Assembly: GCA_900315195.1 (NCBI GenBank)
Contig: OMYD01000011.1
Location: forward strand, 1-33,984
Source of the DNA: an uncultured Eubacteriales bacterium
GTDB taxonomy: Bacteria; Bacillota; Clostridia; Oscillospirales; Acutalibacteraceae
Direction of reading: 5' to 3'
Length of the DNA: 33,984 nt
The notes below the pieces were generated by a model. That model did not search any database and was not told where the DNA came from. It saw nothing but the letters and a program-made list of their open reading frames with translations. Below are positions 7,317-15,554 of the stretch, piece after piece (positions within the stretch are counted from its first letter, which is position 1; every line of letters begins with the position of its first letter). Position numbers and translations under genes: made by a program.

Positions 7317-7964
7317 GTGACGAAAAAGCAGATTGCAATAGCCGCGGTTGAGGCGCTTAAAGAGGAATATCCCGACGCTAAATGCTCGCTTACATATACA
7401 ACGCCGCTGCAGCTGCTTATAGCCACGCGGCTTTCGGCGCAGTGTACCGACGCCCGCGTTAATATGGTGACTCCCGCTCTGTTTGAGCGGTTCAAGACCA
7501 CCCAGGACTTTGCCGAAGCTGACTGTGACGAGGTAGCCGAATATATAAAAAGCTGCGGCCTGTTTAAGACAAAGTCGAAGGACATTGTTGAAATGAGCAA
7601 AAAAATCCTTTCCGATTTCGGCGGAGAGGTCCCCGATACAATCGAAAAGCTGACTACGCTCCCCGGGGTGGGGCGAAAAACCGCCAATCTTATATGCGGC
7701 GATGTTTTCGGGAAGCCCGCGGTTGTAGTCGATACGCACTGCATACGCATTACGACGCGGCTTGGGCTCCACAAGCTCACCGACCAGAAGAAAATCGAGA
7801 TGGAGCTTAAAAAGCTGCTGCCGCCCGAAGAGAGCAATGATTTTTGCCACAGGCTTGTGCTGCACGGCAGGGCTGTATGCTCGGCGCGTTCGCCTAAATG
7901 TGAAAGCTGCTGCATGAACGGCTTTTGCAGAACGGGGGTTAAGGAGCTGAAAAATGGAAATTAA
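7317..7964 (+). CDS. nth: Endonuclease III (DNA glycosylase/AP lyase)
   Basis: Base-excision repair glycosylase with AP-lyase activity for oxidised pyrimidines. The 215 residues carry the helix-hairpin-helix LPGVGRKTAN with catalytic K121, the catalytic aspartate D139 in VVVDTHC, and the C-terminal [4Fe-4S] ligand pattern C-x6-C-x2-C-x5-C (CSARSPKCESCCMNGFC). K121 and D139 correspond to K120 and D138 of E. coli Nth. I take the GTG at 7317 as start: the ribosome binding site GAGGTG ends 6 bases before it, whereas the in-frame GTG at 7308 lies inside that site. Its 3' end overlaps the next gene by 11 bp, so the two are translationally coupled. Confidence 0.95.
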   Translation: MTKKQIAIAAVEALKEEYPDAKCSLTYTTPLQLLIATRLSAQCTDARVNMVTPALFERFKTTQDFAEADCDEVAEYIKSCGLFKTKSKDIVEMSKKILSDFGGEVPDTIEKLTTLPGVGRKTANLICGDVFGKPAVVVDTHCIRITTRLGLHKLTDQKKIEMELKKLLPPEESNDFCHRLVLHGRAVCSARSPKCESCCMNGFCRTGVKELKNGN

Positions 7965-8781
7965 GCTTATCGCCCTAGACCTTGACGGCACGGCGCTGAG
8001 GTCTGACAACACGCTTTCGCCTGCGGTTGCCCGTGCGATTGAGGCGGCAGGCGACATGGGGATTGAAATTATCGCGGCGAGCGGCAGACCGTACTGCTCA
8101 ATGCCCGAAAGCGTGCTTGGACTGCGCGGCGTAAATTTTGTTATTTCGTCAAACGGAGCCGCCGTTCACGATAAAACGGGAGCCAGAATTCAAGAAACGC
8201 TGATGAAGGAGTCGGAGATCATTAAGCTGCTGAGCCTGACTAAGGAGCACGATTTGATTTGGGAGGCGTTTCTCGACGGCGCTACCTACACCGACAACCG
8301 ATATTTAAGCGACCCTTTAAAGTATGGCTGCACGCCCGCTTATGTCAGCTATGTAAAAAACTCGCGCGGCGGGCTTGACGACATGCGCCGATATATTTAC
8401 GATAACCGCGCGCGTCTTGACAGTGTTGAGTATGTATGCACCGACAGAGAGCTCAGAGAGGAAGTAAGGGCGCTGCTTGAGAGGGAGCTTTCCGAGACCT
8501 ATATCACGTCCTCGTCGGCAAATTTTGTGGAGTTCATGCACAAAGACGCCACAAAAAGCAACGCGCTTAAATGGCTTTGCGGACGGCTTGGTATTTCGCC
8601 CGACAATACAGCGGCATGCGGCAACGCCGACAACGACGCGGATATGATAGCCTTTGCGGGGCTTAAAGCTGCCGTGGGCAACGCGAGCGATAGCTGCAAG
8701 GCAGCGGCTCAGCTGATTCTGACGACAAACGATAATGACGGCGTGGCAAGGCTGATAGAAACGATAATTCTGGAACATTAA
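7954..8781 (+). CDS. Cof-type HAD-IIB family hydrolase
   Basis: A 275-residue HAD phosphatase with a C2B cap. Motif I is ALDLDGTALRSD (nucleophile D9, acid/base D11), motif II IIAASGRP, the conserved SSNGAAV follows, and the late motifs are TKSNALKWLC (lysine) and AACGNADNDADMI. Relatives dephosphorylate sugar phosphates, nucleotides or FMN; the substrate is not predictable. The start ATG lies inside nth, with AAGGAG just upstream, also inside nth. There is no clear terminator after it. Another member of this family sits at 26288-27097. Confidence 0.9.
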   Translation: MEIKLIALDLDGTALRSDNTLSPAVARAIEAAGDMGIEIIAASGRPYCSMPESVLGLRGVNFVISSNGAAVHDKTGARIQETLMKESEIIKLLSLTKEHDLIWEAFLDGATYTDNRYLSDPLKYGCTPAYVSYVKNSRGGLDDMRRYIYDNRARLDSVEYVCTDRELREEVRALLERELSETYITSSSANFVEFMHKDATKSNALKWLCGRLGISPDNTAACGNADNDADMIAFAGLKAAVGNASDSCKAAAQLILTTNDNDGVARLIETIILEH

Positions 8782-8803
8782 TTTTTTCCGCATTACGCAT
8801 TCG

Positions 8804-8817
8804 GAATTCCGCATTAA
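8804..8817. repeat. Short dispersed motif GAATTCCGCATTAA
   Basis: This 14-mer recurs in inverted orientation at 30948-30961, each time just after the 3' end of a gene. The surrounding CATTACGCATTCGG is also low-complexity and related. The rest of the gap 8782-9012 is AT-rich with a promoter at 8926-8954. Confidence 0.4.
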
Positions 8818-8925
8818 CTCCAAACTCCGCTCTGAACGCTATTCTAAAAATGTCGGGAAATTTTCGCAAAAAACGCTGTACTTTGTGCATTACGCTGTTT
8901 ATTTTTTGAGCCAATATTTATTACT

Positions 8926-8954
8926 TTACAAAACAGACGGTTTATTGTATTATA
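8926..8954 (+). promoter_or_regulatory. Sigma-A promoter of the glycerophosphotransferase/YidC-phosphatase operon
   Basis: -35 TTTACA (8926-8931), 17-bp spacer, -10 TATTAT (8949-8954). The GGAGG ribosome binding site follows at 9000-9004. Confidence 0.72.
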
Positions 8955-9012
8955 CTACATGGTGAAAAAAAGCACTTTTTGACGAACTATATTAAAGTTG
9001 GAGGATATCGGC

Positions 9013-10254
9013 ATGATAAAATTGTATATTGACCCCGGAACGGGCAGTATGCTTTTTGCTATACTCATCGGTGTTTTGGGCGCCGCGGGCTTTGTGCTCA
9101 GAAACGCGCTGGCAAAGCTGCGTTTTGTGCTGTCGGGCGGCAAGGGAAAACGCGAGGAAATGAAAAAACAGCCGCTTGTAATTTTTTCGGACGATAAGCG
9201 TTACTGGAAAAATTTTGAGCCGATTTGCCGTGAGCTTGACAAGCGCGGCTTCGATGTTACCTACATGACGGCTTCGCCCGATGACCCTGTGCTGGAAAAC
9301 CCTTATCCTCATATTCACGGAGAGTTTATCGGCGCGGGCAACCGCGCTTTTTATAAGCTGAACTTTCTCAACGCGAAGATAGTTTTCGCTACAACCCCCG
9401 GTCTTGAGGTTTATCAGTGGAAGCGCTCCAAAAACGTTGACTATTATGTCCATATAGCCCACGCTCCGAACGACATCACGCTGTACCGCATGTTCGGTAT
9501 CGACTACTACGACGCGGTGCTTTTGTCGGGCGATTACCAGATCGATCAGGTGCGCAAGCTTGAAAAGCTTCGCGGCCTGCCCGAGAAGGAGCTTGTCAAG
9601 GTAGGCTTGCCGTATATGGACGAGATGGCGGCAAGGCTTGCCGCCGACACCGAAAAGACAGAAGATAAGGTTAAAACCGTTCTGCTTGCTCCGTCTTGGG
9701 GCAACAGCGCTATTTTCGCGCGTTTCGGCGAAAAGATCATTCAGGAGCTTTTAAATACCGAATATAACATAATCGTGCGACCGCATCCGCAGTCGGTTAT
9801 GTCCGAGAAGGATATGCTCGACCGCCTGATGAAAAAGTTCCCCGATTCCGACAGGCTTAAATGGAACTACGACACAGATAACTACGAGGTGCTTAAAAAG
9901 TCCGATATTTTGATTTCGGATTTTTCGGGCGTATTGTTTGAGTTTTCGCTTGTTTACGACAAACCCGTTATCTATACAAATACAGGGCTTGACTGGGCTG
10001 AGTACGACCAGTGGTGGCTCGACGACGAGCTTTGGACGTTCAAGGTGCTTCCGACCTTGGGCGCGGAGCTCAGCGAGGAAAGCTTTGACAAGCTGTCCAC
10101 CGTTATCGACGACTGCCTTACAAACCCGAAATATGCTCAGAACCGTCAGACCGCCCGCAATGAAACATGGGCGCATTACGGCAAGGGCGCCGAGGCTGTT
10201 GCGGATTATCTTATTGATAAGTATAACGAATTACAGGGAAAGGAGAATAAGTAA
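9013..10254 (+). CDS. CDP-glycerol glycerophosphotransferase family protein, membrane anchored
   Basis: A 413-residue protein with one N-terminal membrane segment that starts with the conserved YIDPGTGSMLFAILIG (residues 5-20), then a GT-B-like transferase domain. Family signatures are HIAHAPND near 148, VRPHPQS at 256-261 and SDFSGVLFEFSLVYDKPVIY at 302-321, typical of TagB/TagF-type glycerol-phosphate transferases. The predicted chemistry is transfer of glycerol phosphate or a related unit from a CDP-activated donor to a lipid-linked or glycan acceptor at the inner membrane face. The start at 9013 is chosen because GGAGG ends 8 bases before it; the TTG at 8998 would overlap that site. The stop codon abuts the ATG of the following YidC-phosphatase fusion, implying tight co-expression. 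The acceptor and polymer are unknown; no tag or tar genes are nearby. Confidence 0.85.
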   Translation: MIKLYIDPGTGSMLFAILIGVLGAAGFVLRNALAKLRFVLSGGKGKREEMKKQPLVIFSDDKRYWKNFEPICRELDKRGFDVTYMTASPDDPVLENPYPHIHGEFIGAGNRAFYKLNFLNAKIVFATTPGLEVYQWKRSKNVDYYVHIAHAPNDITLYRMFGIDYYDAVLLSGDYQIDQVRKLEKLRGLPEKELVKVGLPYMDEMAARLAADTEKTEDKVKTVLLAPSWGNSAIFARFGEKIIQELLNTEYNIIVRPHPQSVMSEKDMLDRLMKKFPDSDRLKWNYDTDNYEVLKKSDILISDFSGVLFEFSLVYDKPVIYTNTGLDWAEYDQWWLDDELWTFKVLPTLGAELSEESFDKLSTVIDDCLTNPKYAQNRQTARNETWAHYGKGAEAVADYLIDKYNELQGKENK

Positions 10255-12993
10255 ATGTCATTTCCATCAATGCTGTATTCTTTCTTTCTGACGCCGATTC
10301 AGATGATATTTGAGCTGATATACAGCCTTGCTTACAGGTCTATGGGCAGCGACCCGGGCTTGGCGATTATCGCGCTCAGCCTTGCCATGAACCTGCTTGT
10401 GCTTCCGCTTTACAGACGCGCCGACGCTATGCAGGAGGAAGAGCGCGTTCTTGAGGCTAAGCTTCACGACGGCGTGGCGCACATCAAAAAGACATTCCAC
10501 GGCGACGAGCGCACAATGATTCTCCAGACCTACTACCGCCAGAACAACTACAGCCCGCTGTATGTTCTGCGAAGCGCCGTTTCGCTGCTGCTTGAAATTC
10601 CGTTCTTTATCGCGGCGTACCGCTTTTTGTCGGAGCTTTCGCTGCTTCAGGGTGTTTCGTTCGGCCCGATTTCCGATTTGGGCAAGCCCGACGGACTTCT
10701 TTCATTCGGCGATGTTTCAATAAATATACTGCCCGTTATCATGACGGTCATTAACCTTATTTCGACATACATTTTTACAAAGGGATATCCGCTTAAAACA
10801 AAAATCCAGCTTTACGGCATGGCGGTATTCTTCCTTGTTTTTCTGTACGATTCGCCCGCCGGCCTTGTATTTTACTGGACGCTTAACAACCTGTTCTCGC
10901 TTGTTAAAACAATCTTCTACAAGCTTAAAAACCCCAAAAAGGTTCTGCGCGTTTTTATGCTCTGTGTAGGCGTGTGCGCGATAGCAGGCGGCGCTGTCGA
11001 TTACTGCGTAAACGATATTTTTGAGAGATTCTTATTTCTCATGGGCGTTGGTCTTGTTCTGCTGGCTCCGTTTACCGTGGCTCTTGTCAAGAGCAAAATG
11101 AAGCCGCCCAAGTTCAAAAAGCCCGAGGTTGAGTACGAGCCTAACAAAAAGCTGTTTTTGGGCGGCGCGGTGTTCCTGACGGTTTTGGCGGGTATTCTTA
11201 TTCCGTCAAGCGTAATCAACGCCTCTCCGCAGGAGTTTATAATTGTGGGAAGCGACCTGCACCCCATATGGTATGTCGTCGGCACGTTTCTGACGTCGGC
11301 AGGCTTGTTCATTCTTTGGATGAGCGTTTTCTACTGGCTGTTTTCACCCAAGGCAAAGGTTATTTTTGAGCGCCTTATCGTTATGGCGTGCAGCGCCGGT
11401 ACCGCTACGTACCTGTTCTTCGGAAACCACCACGGAACGCTGTCGTCCGAGCTTGTTTATGACGGCGGAATCAGCTACACTGTATGGCAGATGCTTTTAA
11501 ACCTGGCTGTGATTATTGCGGTTTCAAAGCTTTTCCTTATTATGACCAAAAAGAAGGTTAAGCTTACCCAGGGTGTTTTGGTGACCGCTACGCTTGCGGT
11601 GCTTGTTATGTCGGGCATTAACATAGCGGGAATTATGAGCTCTGTTTCACAGGTTGATATGAAGTCGCTCACACTTACCGAAAATCAGCCGAAGCTGACG
11701 CTGAGCAAGGACGGCAAAAATGTTGTTGTGCTTATGCTCGACCGCGCAATGGGCGAGTATGTTCCGTATATTATGCAGGAGTACCCCGAGCTTAAAGAGG
11801 ATTTTGAGGGCTTTACCTACTACTCGGACGTTGTTTCGTTCGGAGGCTACACAAACTTCGGCGTTCCCGCGATGTTCGGCGGATATGAGTACACCCCTGC
11901 CGAGCTTAATAAGAGGGACACCGAAAAGCTCCAGACCAAGCACGACGAGTCGCTAAAGGTCATGCCCGTACTGTTTGACGAAAACGGCTACAAAACAACC
12001 GTCTGCGACCCGCCTTACGCGGGCTACAAGCAGATTCCCGACCTGACTATCTACGACGACTATCCCGAAATCGACCGCTATATTACTCAGGGCACGGTTC
12101 TGTCACCCGACAAAAAGCCGCTGATTATCCCTAACCGTCAGCGCAACTTCTTCTGCTACAGCATAGTTAAAATGCTGCCCACCTGTATTCAGCCCGCGAT
12201 TTATGACGAGGGCGTATATCATCAGCTTAATTCCGTATTCTCAACCTTTGAAAAGTCATACGATGTGTTGAAGAATATGTCGGATATAACCGTAGTCAAC
12301 AACGATAACGACAAATGCTTTGTTATGATGGACAACGAAACGACTCATAACTTCGTTTCGTTTAACGACGATGATTTTATGGAGTATTCGTCCAAAAAAG
12401 AGCTTAAACCCGCAAGAACAATCAAGCTTGAGGGAACCGGCAGGGAGCTGAAGCTCAATACGGTTATGCAGCAGGCGCACTACGAAACAAACGTCGCGGC
12501 GTTCAAGCGTCTGGCGGAGTGGTTCAAATCGCTTAAAGAGTCGGGCGTATACGACAATACCAGAATCGTTCTCTGCTCCGACCACGGACGCGGCACTCAG
12601 CAGATAAGCGACCTTATGATTGACAGCACGGCTTACGACGAGGACGTTGAGGTGCGATACGGCGACGTTGAGTTCTATTTCCCGCTGCTTATGGTAAAGG
12701 ACTTCAACAGCAAGGAGTATAAAACCTCGGATGAGTTTATGACAAACGCCGATGTTCCCGCGCTTGCTACAGATGGTTTGATTGAGTCGCCCAAGAATCC
12801 GTTTACGGGCAAAACTCTGGACAGCAGCGCCAAGGAAAACCCCGACAACCTGACGGTAATAGCCTCGGCTGAATGGGATGTTTTCAAAAACAACGGCACA
12901 ACCTATATTCCCTCAAGGTGGTATTCGGTAAAGGATTCCATCTGGAAAAAGGAAAACTGGAAGCTTCTTCAGGAAAAATCGGTCAATCCGTAA
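10255..12993 (+). CDS. YidC/Oxa1-domain protein fused to an extracytoplasmic alkaline-phosphatase/sulfatase-fold domain
   Basis: A 912-residue fusion. Residues 15-225 form a YidC/Oxa1 domain: the first core helix ends NLLVLPLYRR, a cytoplasmic charged hairpin spans about 54-100, and the last core helix carries SPAGLVFYWTLNNLFSL (200-216). About six further membrane helices follow (about 230-465). Residues 485-870 form an alkaline-phosphatase-superfamily domain: VVLMLDR (metal Asp496), FGGYTNFGVPAMFGG with candidate nucleophile Thr533, NETTHNF (His698) and CSDHGRG (Asp776, His777), as in LtaS and phosphoethanolamine transferases. In canonical Gram-positive YidC the groove arginine sits five residues before the Pro; here that position is Asn46. 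AAGGAG and direct abutment couple it to the glycerophosphotransferase gene. Inference: a membrane enzyme that transfers or cleaves phospho-groups on a surface glycopolymer. It is unlikely to be the housekeeping insertase. Confidence 0.85.
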   Translation: MSFPSMLYSFFLTPIQMIFELIYSLAYRSMGSDPGLAIIALSLAMNLLVLPLYRRADAMQEEERVLEAKLHDGVAHIKKTFHGDERTMILQTYYRQNNYSPLYVLRSAVSLLLEIPFFIAAYRFLSELSLLQGVSFGPISDLGKPDGLLSFGDVSINILPVIMTVINLISTYIFTKGYPLKTKIQLYGMAVFFLVFLYDSPAGLVFYWTLNNLFSLVKTIFYKLKNPKKVLRVFMLCVGVCAIAGGAVDYCVNDIFERFLFLMGVGLVLLAPFTVALVKSKMKPPKFKKPEVEYEPNKKLFLGGAVFLTVLAGILIPSSVINASPQEFIIVGSDLHPIWYVVGTFLTSAGLFILWMSVFYWLFSPKAKVIFERLIVMACSAGTATYLFFGNHHGTLSSELVYDGGISYTVWQMLLNLAVIIAVSKLFLIMTKKKVKLTQGVLVTATLAVLVMSGINIAGIMSSVSQVDMKSLTLTENQPKLTLSKDGKNVVVLMLDRAMGEYVPYIMQEYPELKEDFEGFTYYSDVVSFGGYTNFGVPAMFGGYEYTPAELNKRDTEKLQTKHDESLKVMPVLFDENGYKTTVCDPPYAGYKQIPDLTIYDDYPEIDRYITQGTVLSPDKKPLIIPNRQRNFFCYSIVKMLPTCIQPAIYDEGVYHQLNSVFSTFEKSYDVLKNMSDITVVNNDNDKCFVMMDNETTHNFVSFNDDDFMEYSSKKELKPARTIKLEGTGRELKLNTVMQQAHYETNVAAFKRLAEWFKSLKESGVYDNTRIVLCSDHGRGTQQISDLMIDSTAYDEDVEVRYGDVEFYFPLLMVKDFNSKEYKTSDEFMTNADVPALATDGLIESPKNPFTGKTLDSSAKENPDNLTVIASAEWDVFKNNGTTYIPSRWYSVKDSIWKKENWKLLQEKSVNP

Positions 12994-13012
12994 ATAGTAT
13001 TGTTAAGAAAAA

Positions 13013-13042
13013 CCGCGGCGCTAATAGCGCTGCGGCTTTTTT
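13013..13042 (+). terminator. Rho-independent terminator of the surface operon
   Basis: Nine-base-pair stem CCGCGGCGC/GCGCTGCGG (one G-T pair) with loop TAATA and a CTTTTTT tail, 19 bp after the stop codon. Confidence 0.9.
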
Positions 13043-13083
13043 AGTGGTTAGTGGCTGGTTAGTGGTTGGAATGAAAGCAGAAA

Positions 13084-13110
13084 GCTTTCCTTTATGAAAG
13101 GAGCTTTTGT
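13084..13110. terminator. Candidate bidirectional terminator hairpin at a convergent junction
   Basis: AAGCT...CCTTTATGAAAGG...AGCTTTT forms an imperfect hairpin between the plus-strand surface operon and the minus-strand Crp gene. Its 17-base core TCCTTTATGAAAGGAGC (13088-13104) is repeated exactly at 29470-29486, at the other convergent junction. The T-runs on both sides are short. Confidence 0.5.
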
Positions 13111-13117
13111 TCCCGCG

Positions 13118-13262
13118 GTCGGCTGAGCCGACGGACAGGACGCGAATCAAATGTTTATAATAAACAAACCTTCCGTTCCCGCGAGTTAAGTTGCGCCGTT
13201 ATACTGAGCTTTCCAAATAAACCGACTTCTAAATAGGCGCGCCGGATGGAACGTCACGTTCC
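13118..13262 (+). repeat. 145-bp palindrome-ended repeat, copy A
   Basis: Starts with the hairpin GTCGGC-TGA-GCCGAC (13118-13132) and ends with GGAACGT-C-ACGTTCC (13248-13262). The interior shares blocks with the three other copies: GGACAGGACGCGAATCAAA, CCGCGAGTTAAG, GCGCCGTTATACTGAGCTT and GGCGCGCCGGATGG. It is closest to copy C. There is no ORF inside. Its 3' end is 13 bp from the Crp stop codon, and a further palindrome GCCGCGTGGCGGC (13264-13276) overlaps that stop. Confidence 0.88.
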
Positions 13263-13275
13263 TGCCGCGTGGCGG

Positions 13276-13998
13276 CTAATATTTAAAGTGTTTTGTGTCG
13301 AGTATTTTGAAGTGCTTTTTTCGGAAGTCTATTATGCCGTCGCGCTTTAATTCACCCAGCGTGCGGGAAAGAGAGGCGCGGTCAACGGCGAGATAATCAG
13401 CCATCTCCTCGCGCGAGAGCCGTATGTCAAACTCATAGGCGTGCTCGGCTTCGCAGCGGAAAAACAGAAAGCGCAGCACCTTGTCGCGTATGCTTTTCTG
13501 CGACAGACACAAAAGGTGCTCCGAAATCGAAATAAAAAGCCCGCGCGAGTATTCCAGAAGATTTATAGTCAGCCTGTGCTGGGTCGCGGCTATTTCCCTG
13601 CAGGTGCCACTTAAAAAATGCGGGTCAAAAAGCACGGCGCGGCTCGGAACATCCGCCGAAAGCTCAAACACTAAATTGTAATAATGCACCATAAACAGCA
13701 GCGGACCCAGCGAGCCGTGATCCTTCAGCGTGTTTATCACCGCGCGGTTGCCCTCGCAGTCCGTGACGAATATCGTAATGCCGCCCTTTATTACAACTCC
13801 GAACTTTTTGTCGGCGTCGGTTGTCAGCAAAAGCGGTCTGCCGGGCTCTATGTCTATAATGCTCGGCTTTGAAAATTCAATAAATTCCTTTATTTCATCC
13901 TCGCCCAGTCCGGCAAAAAGCGGATGGGCTTTAATCAGCTCAAGGTTTTCGCCGTACATCAGCGTTCGGTAATCGTCCGTGCTTTTCGGAATGTTCAT
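13276..13998 (-). CDS. Crp/Fnr-family transcriptional regulator
   Basis: A 240-residue regulator. Residues 12-140 form a cyclic-nucleotide-binding-type beta barrel (HPLFAGLGEDEIKEF, then VVIKGGITIFV), a long dimer helix follows, and the C-terminal winged helix contains LSREEMADYLAVDRASLSRTLGELKRDG. There is no N-terminal FNR-type cysteine cluster, and I cannot tell its ligand. A longer reading frame begins upstream, but the ATG at 13998 has AAAGGGG at the right distance and a TTGCAT/TATAAT promoter just upstream, so I use it. It is divergent from rnfC and shares a 230-bp intergenic region with the rnf operon, making rnf a plausible target, possibly sensing redox or energy state. Confidence 0.9.
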   Translation of the reverse strand: MNIPKSTDDYRTLMYGENLELIKAHPLFAGLGEDEIKEFIEFSKPSIIDIEPGRPLLLTTDADKKFGVVIKGGITIFVTDCEGNRAVINTLKDHGSLGPLLFMVHYYNLVFELSADVPSRAVLFDPHFLSGTCREIAATQHRLTINLLEYSRGLFISISEHLLCLSQKSIRDKVLRFLFFRCEAEHAYEFDIRLSREEMADYLAVDRASLSRTLGELKRDGIIDFRKKHFKILDTKHFKY

Positions 13999-14029
13999 AA
14001 GGACGCCCCTTTCAATATTGTTCAGGTAT

Positions 14030-14057
14030 ATTATATCACAATATTTTGCAAATGCAA
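14030..14057 (-). promoter_or_regulatory. Sigma-A promoter of the Crp/Fnr regulator gene
   Basis: Minus strand: -35 TTGCAT (14052-14057), 16-bp spacer, perfect -10 TATAAT (14030-14035). Confidence 0.72.
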
Positions 14058-14132
14058 CGGTTTGCGGCTGAAAAAACATATCATCATCTAAGCGCTTTGT
14101 TTAATTGCACAAAAAGCAAAAATATATATGTT

Positions 14133-14172
14133 GAATGTGTACATTGGCTATCGGAGCGGAATGTGGTACAAT
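14133..14172 (+). promoter_or_regulatory. rnf promoter with candidate operator repeats
   Basis: -35 TTGGCT (14144-14149), 17-bp spacer, extended -10 TGG-TACAAT (14167-14172). Two direct repeats overlap the boxes: GAATGTGTACA (14133-14143) just before the -35 and GAATGTGGTACA (14159-14170) across the -10, 26 bp apart. The first also contains the inverted repeat AATGT-GT-ACATT (14134-14145). The arrangement would suit a repressor, for instance the divergent Crp/Fnr protein; the binding itself is inferred. Confidence 0.65.
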
Positions 14173-14228
14173 TAACATATATGCGCCGTTTGGCGCAAAT
14201 TTGACGATTCTTAATCCGGAGGAGCGTT

Positions 14229-15554
14229 ATGAAAATAAAGGGTATTAAGGTACCTCACAAGAAGCACACTGCCGGTTCGGTTCCCGAGCGCATTGCGATG
14301 CCGAAGCTGGTGACTATTCCGATGTCCATGCACATCGGACGCCCCGCCAAGCCCGTTGTAAAGCGCGGCGACGAGGTAAAGGTAGGCCAGCTTATAGCGG
14401 AGGCTGACGGGTATATTTCCTCTCCCGTCCATTCAAGTGTTTCGGGCAAGGTACAGAAAATTGACGAAATGACGACCGCCATGGGCTTAAAGGTTCCCGT
14501 GGTGATTATTGAGACCGACGGCCTGCAGGAGGTAAGCGAAACCGTGCAGCCGCCCGATGTTCACGACCTTACAAGCTTTGTTGACGCGGTGCGTCAGAGC
14601 GGTTCGGTTGGTCTTGGAGGCGCGGGATTCCCGACCTTTGTAAAGTTCAGCTTCAATAACGACCTCAGCGTTGTTGACGCGGTCGTTATCAACGCCGCCG
14701 AATGCGAGCCGTATATAACCTCGGACACCCGCACAATGCTCGACAGGACAGACGAGATTTTTGAGGGCATAGCTTTGCTTAAAAAGTATCTCAAGGTGAA
14801 CCGCTATATAATCGGAGTTGAGGCAAACAAGCCCGAGGCGATTAAAAAGGCTCAGGAGCTTGCCGCAAAGACCGAGGGCGTTGAGGTTCACGTGCTTCCG
14901 TCCGTTTACCCCCAGGGCGGCGAAAAGGTGCTTGTTTACAACACGCTTGGAAGGCTGATTCCTAAGGGCGGCTTGCCGCTTGACGTGGGAGTAGTTGTAA
15001 TAAACGTAACGACGCTCGCGTTTATCGCGAGATATGTAAAAACGGGTATGCCGCTTGTTGAAAAGTGCCTTACCGTTGACGGCTCGGCCGTAAAGGAGCC
15101 CAAGAATGTTATCGCGCCCATAGGCACGCCGATTTCGGATGTGCTTGAGGCTGCGGGCGACTGCAAGAGCGAGCCCGCCAAGGTGCTCTACGGCGGCCCG
15201 ATGATGGGAATAGCTGTTCCCGATTTGAGCGCGCCGATTCTTAAAAATACAAACGCCATAATAGCCATGGACGAAAAGGAGGCGCGTCCTCCGAAAACAA
15301 CGCCGTGCATAAACTGCGGCGCGTGCTTAACGCACTGCCCGTTAAAGCTTGACCCGCGTGAAATAGCGCGCGCGTATAAAAAGAACGAGCCCGAGGATTT
15401 GAAAACCCTCTGTGTGGATTTGTGTATGGAGTGCGGCTGCTGCTCTTATGTCTGCCCCGCAAAGCGCCATCTGGTGCAGACAAACAAGCTTGCCAAGGCG
15501 GTGCTGCGCGATTATCTTAACAAGCAGAAAGCGGAAAAGGAGGGCGCTAAATGA
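14229..15554 (+). CDS. rnfC: Rnf electron transport complex, subunit RnfC
   Basis: Peripheral subunit that carries electrons between the NADH-binding site and the membrane subunits of ferredoxin:NAD+ oxidoreductase (Rnf). The 441 residues include the NAD/FMN-binding region (GLGGAGFPTFVKF near 131-143, NAAECEPYI), a Complex I 51-kDa-like fold and two [4Fe-4S] motifs, CINCGACLTHCPLKLDP and CMECGCCSYVCPAKRHLV. GGAGG ends 6 bases before the ATG. It is the first gene of the rnfCDGEAB operon and its stop overlaps the rnfD start (ATGA). Confidence 0.97.
   Translation: MKIKGIKVPHKKHTAGSVPERIAMPKLVTIPMSMHIGRPAKPVVKRGDEVKVGQLIAEADGYISSPVHSSVSGKVQKIDEMTTAMGLKVPVVIIETDGLQEVSETVQPPDVHDLTSFVDAVRQSGSVGLGGAGFPTFVKFSFNNDLSVVDAVVINAAECEPYITSDTRTMLDRTDEIFEGIALLKKYLKVNRYIIGVEANKPEAIKKAQELAAKTEGVEVHVLPSVYPQGGEKVLVYNTLGRLIPKGGLPLDVGVVVINVTTLAFIARYVKTGMPLVEKCLTVDGSAVKEPKNVIAPIGTPISDVLEAAGDCKSEPAKVLYGGPMMGIAVPDLSAPILKNTNAIIAMDEKEARPPKTTPCINCGACLTHCPLKLDPREIARAYKKNEPEDLKTLCVDLCMECGCCSYVCPAKRHLVQTNKLAKAVLRDYLNKQKAEKEGAK

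Noticed and set aside
10255-10930. Housekeeping YidC insertase
   Set aside because: The domain is only the N-terminal quarter of a fusion, the groove Arg position is Asn, and the rnpA/rpmH/jag context of the housekeeping gene is absent.
13118-13262. The 145-bp repeats as CRISPR units or as tRNA-like genes
   Set aside because: Copies are kilobases apart with no regular spacers, and no cloverleaf, anticodon stem or CCA end can be drawn.
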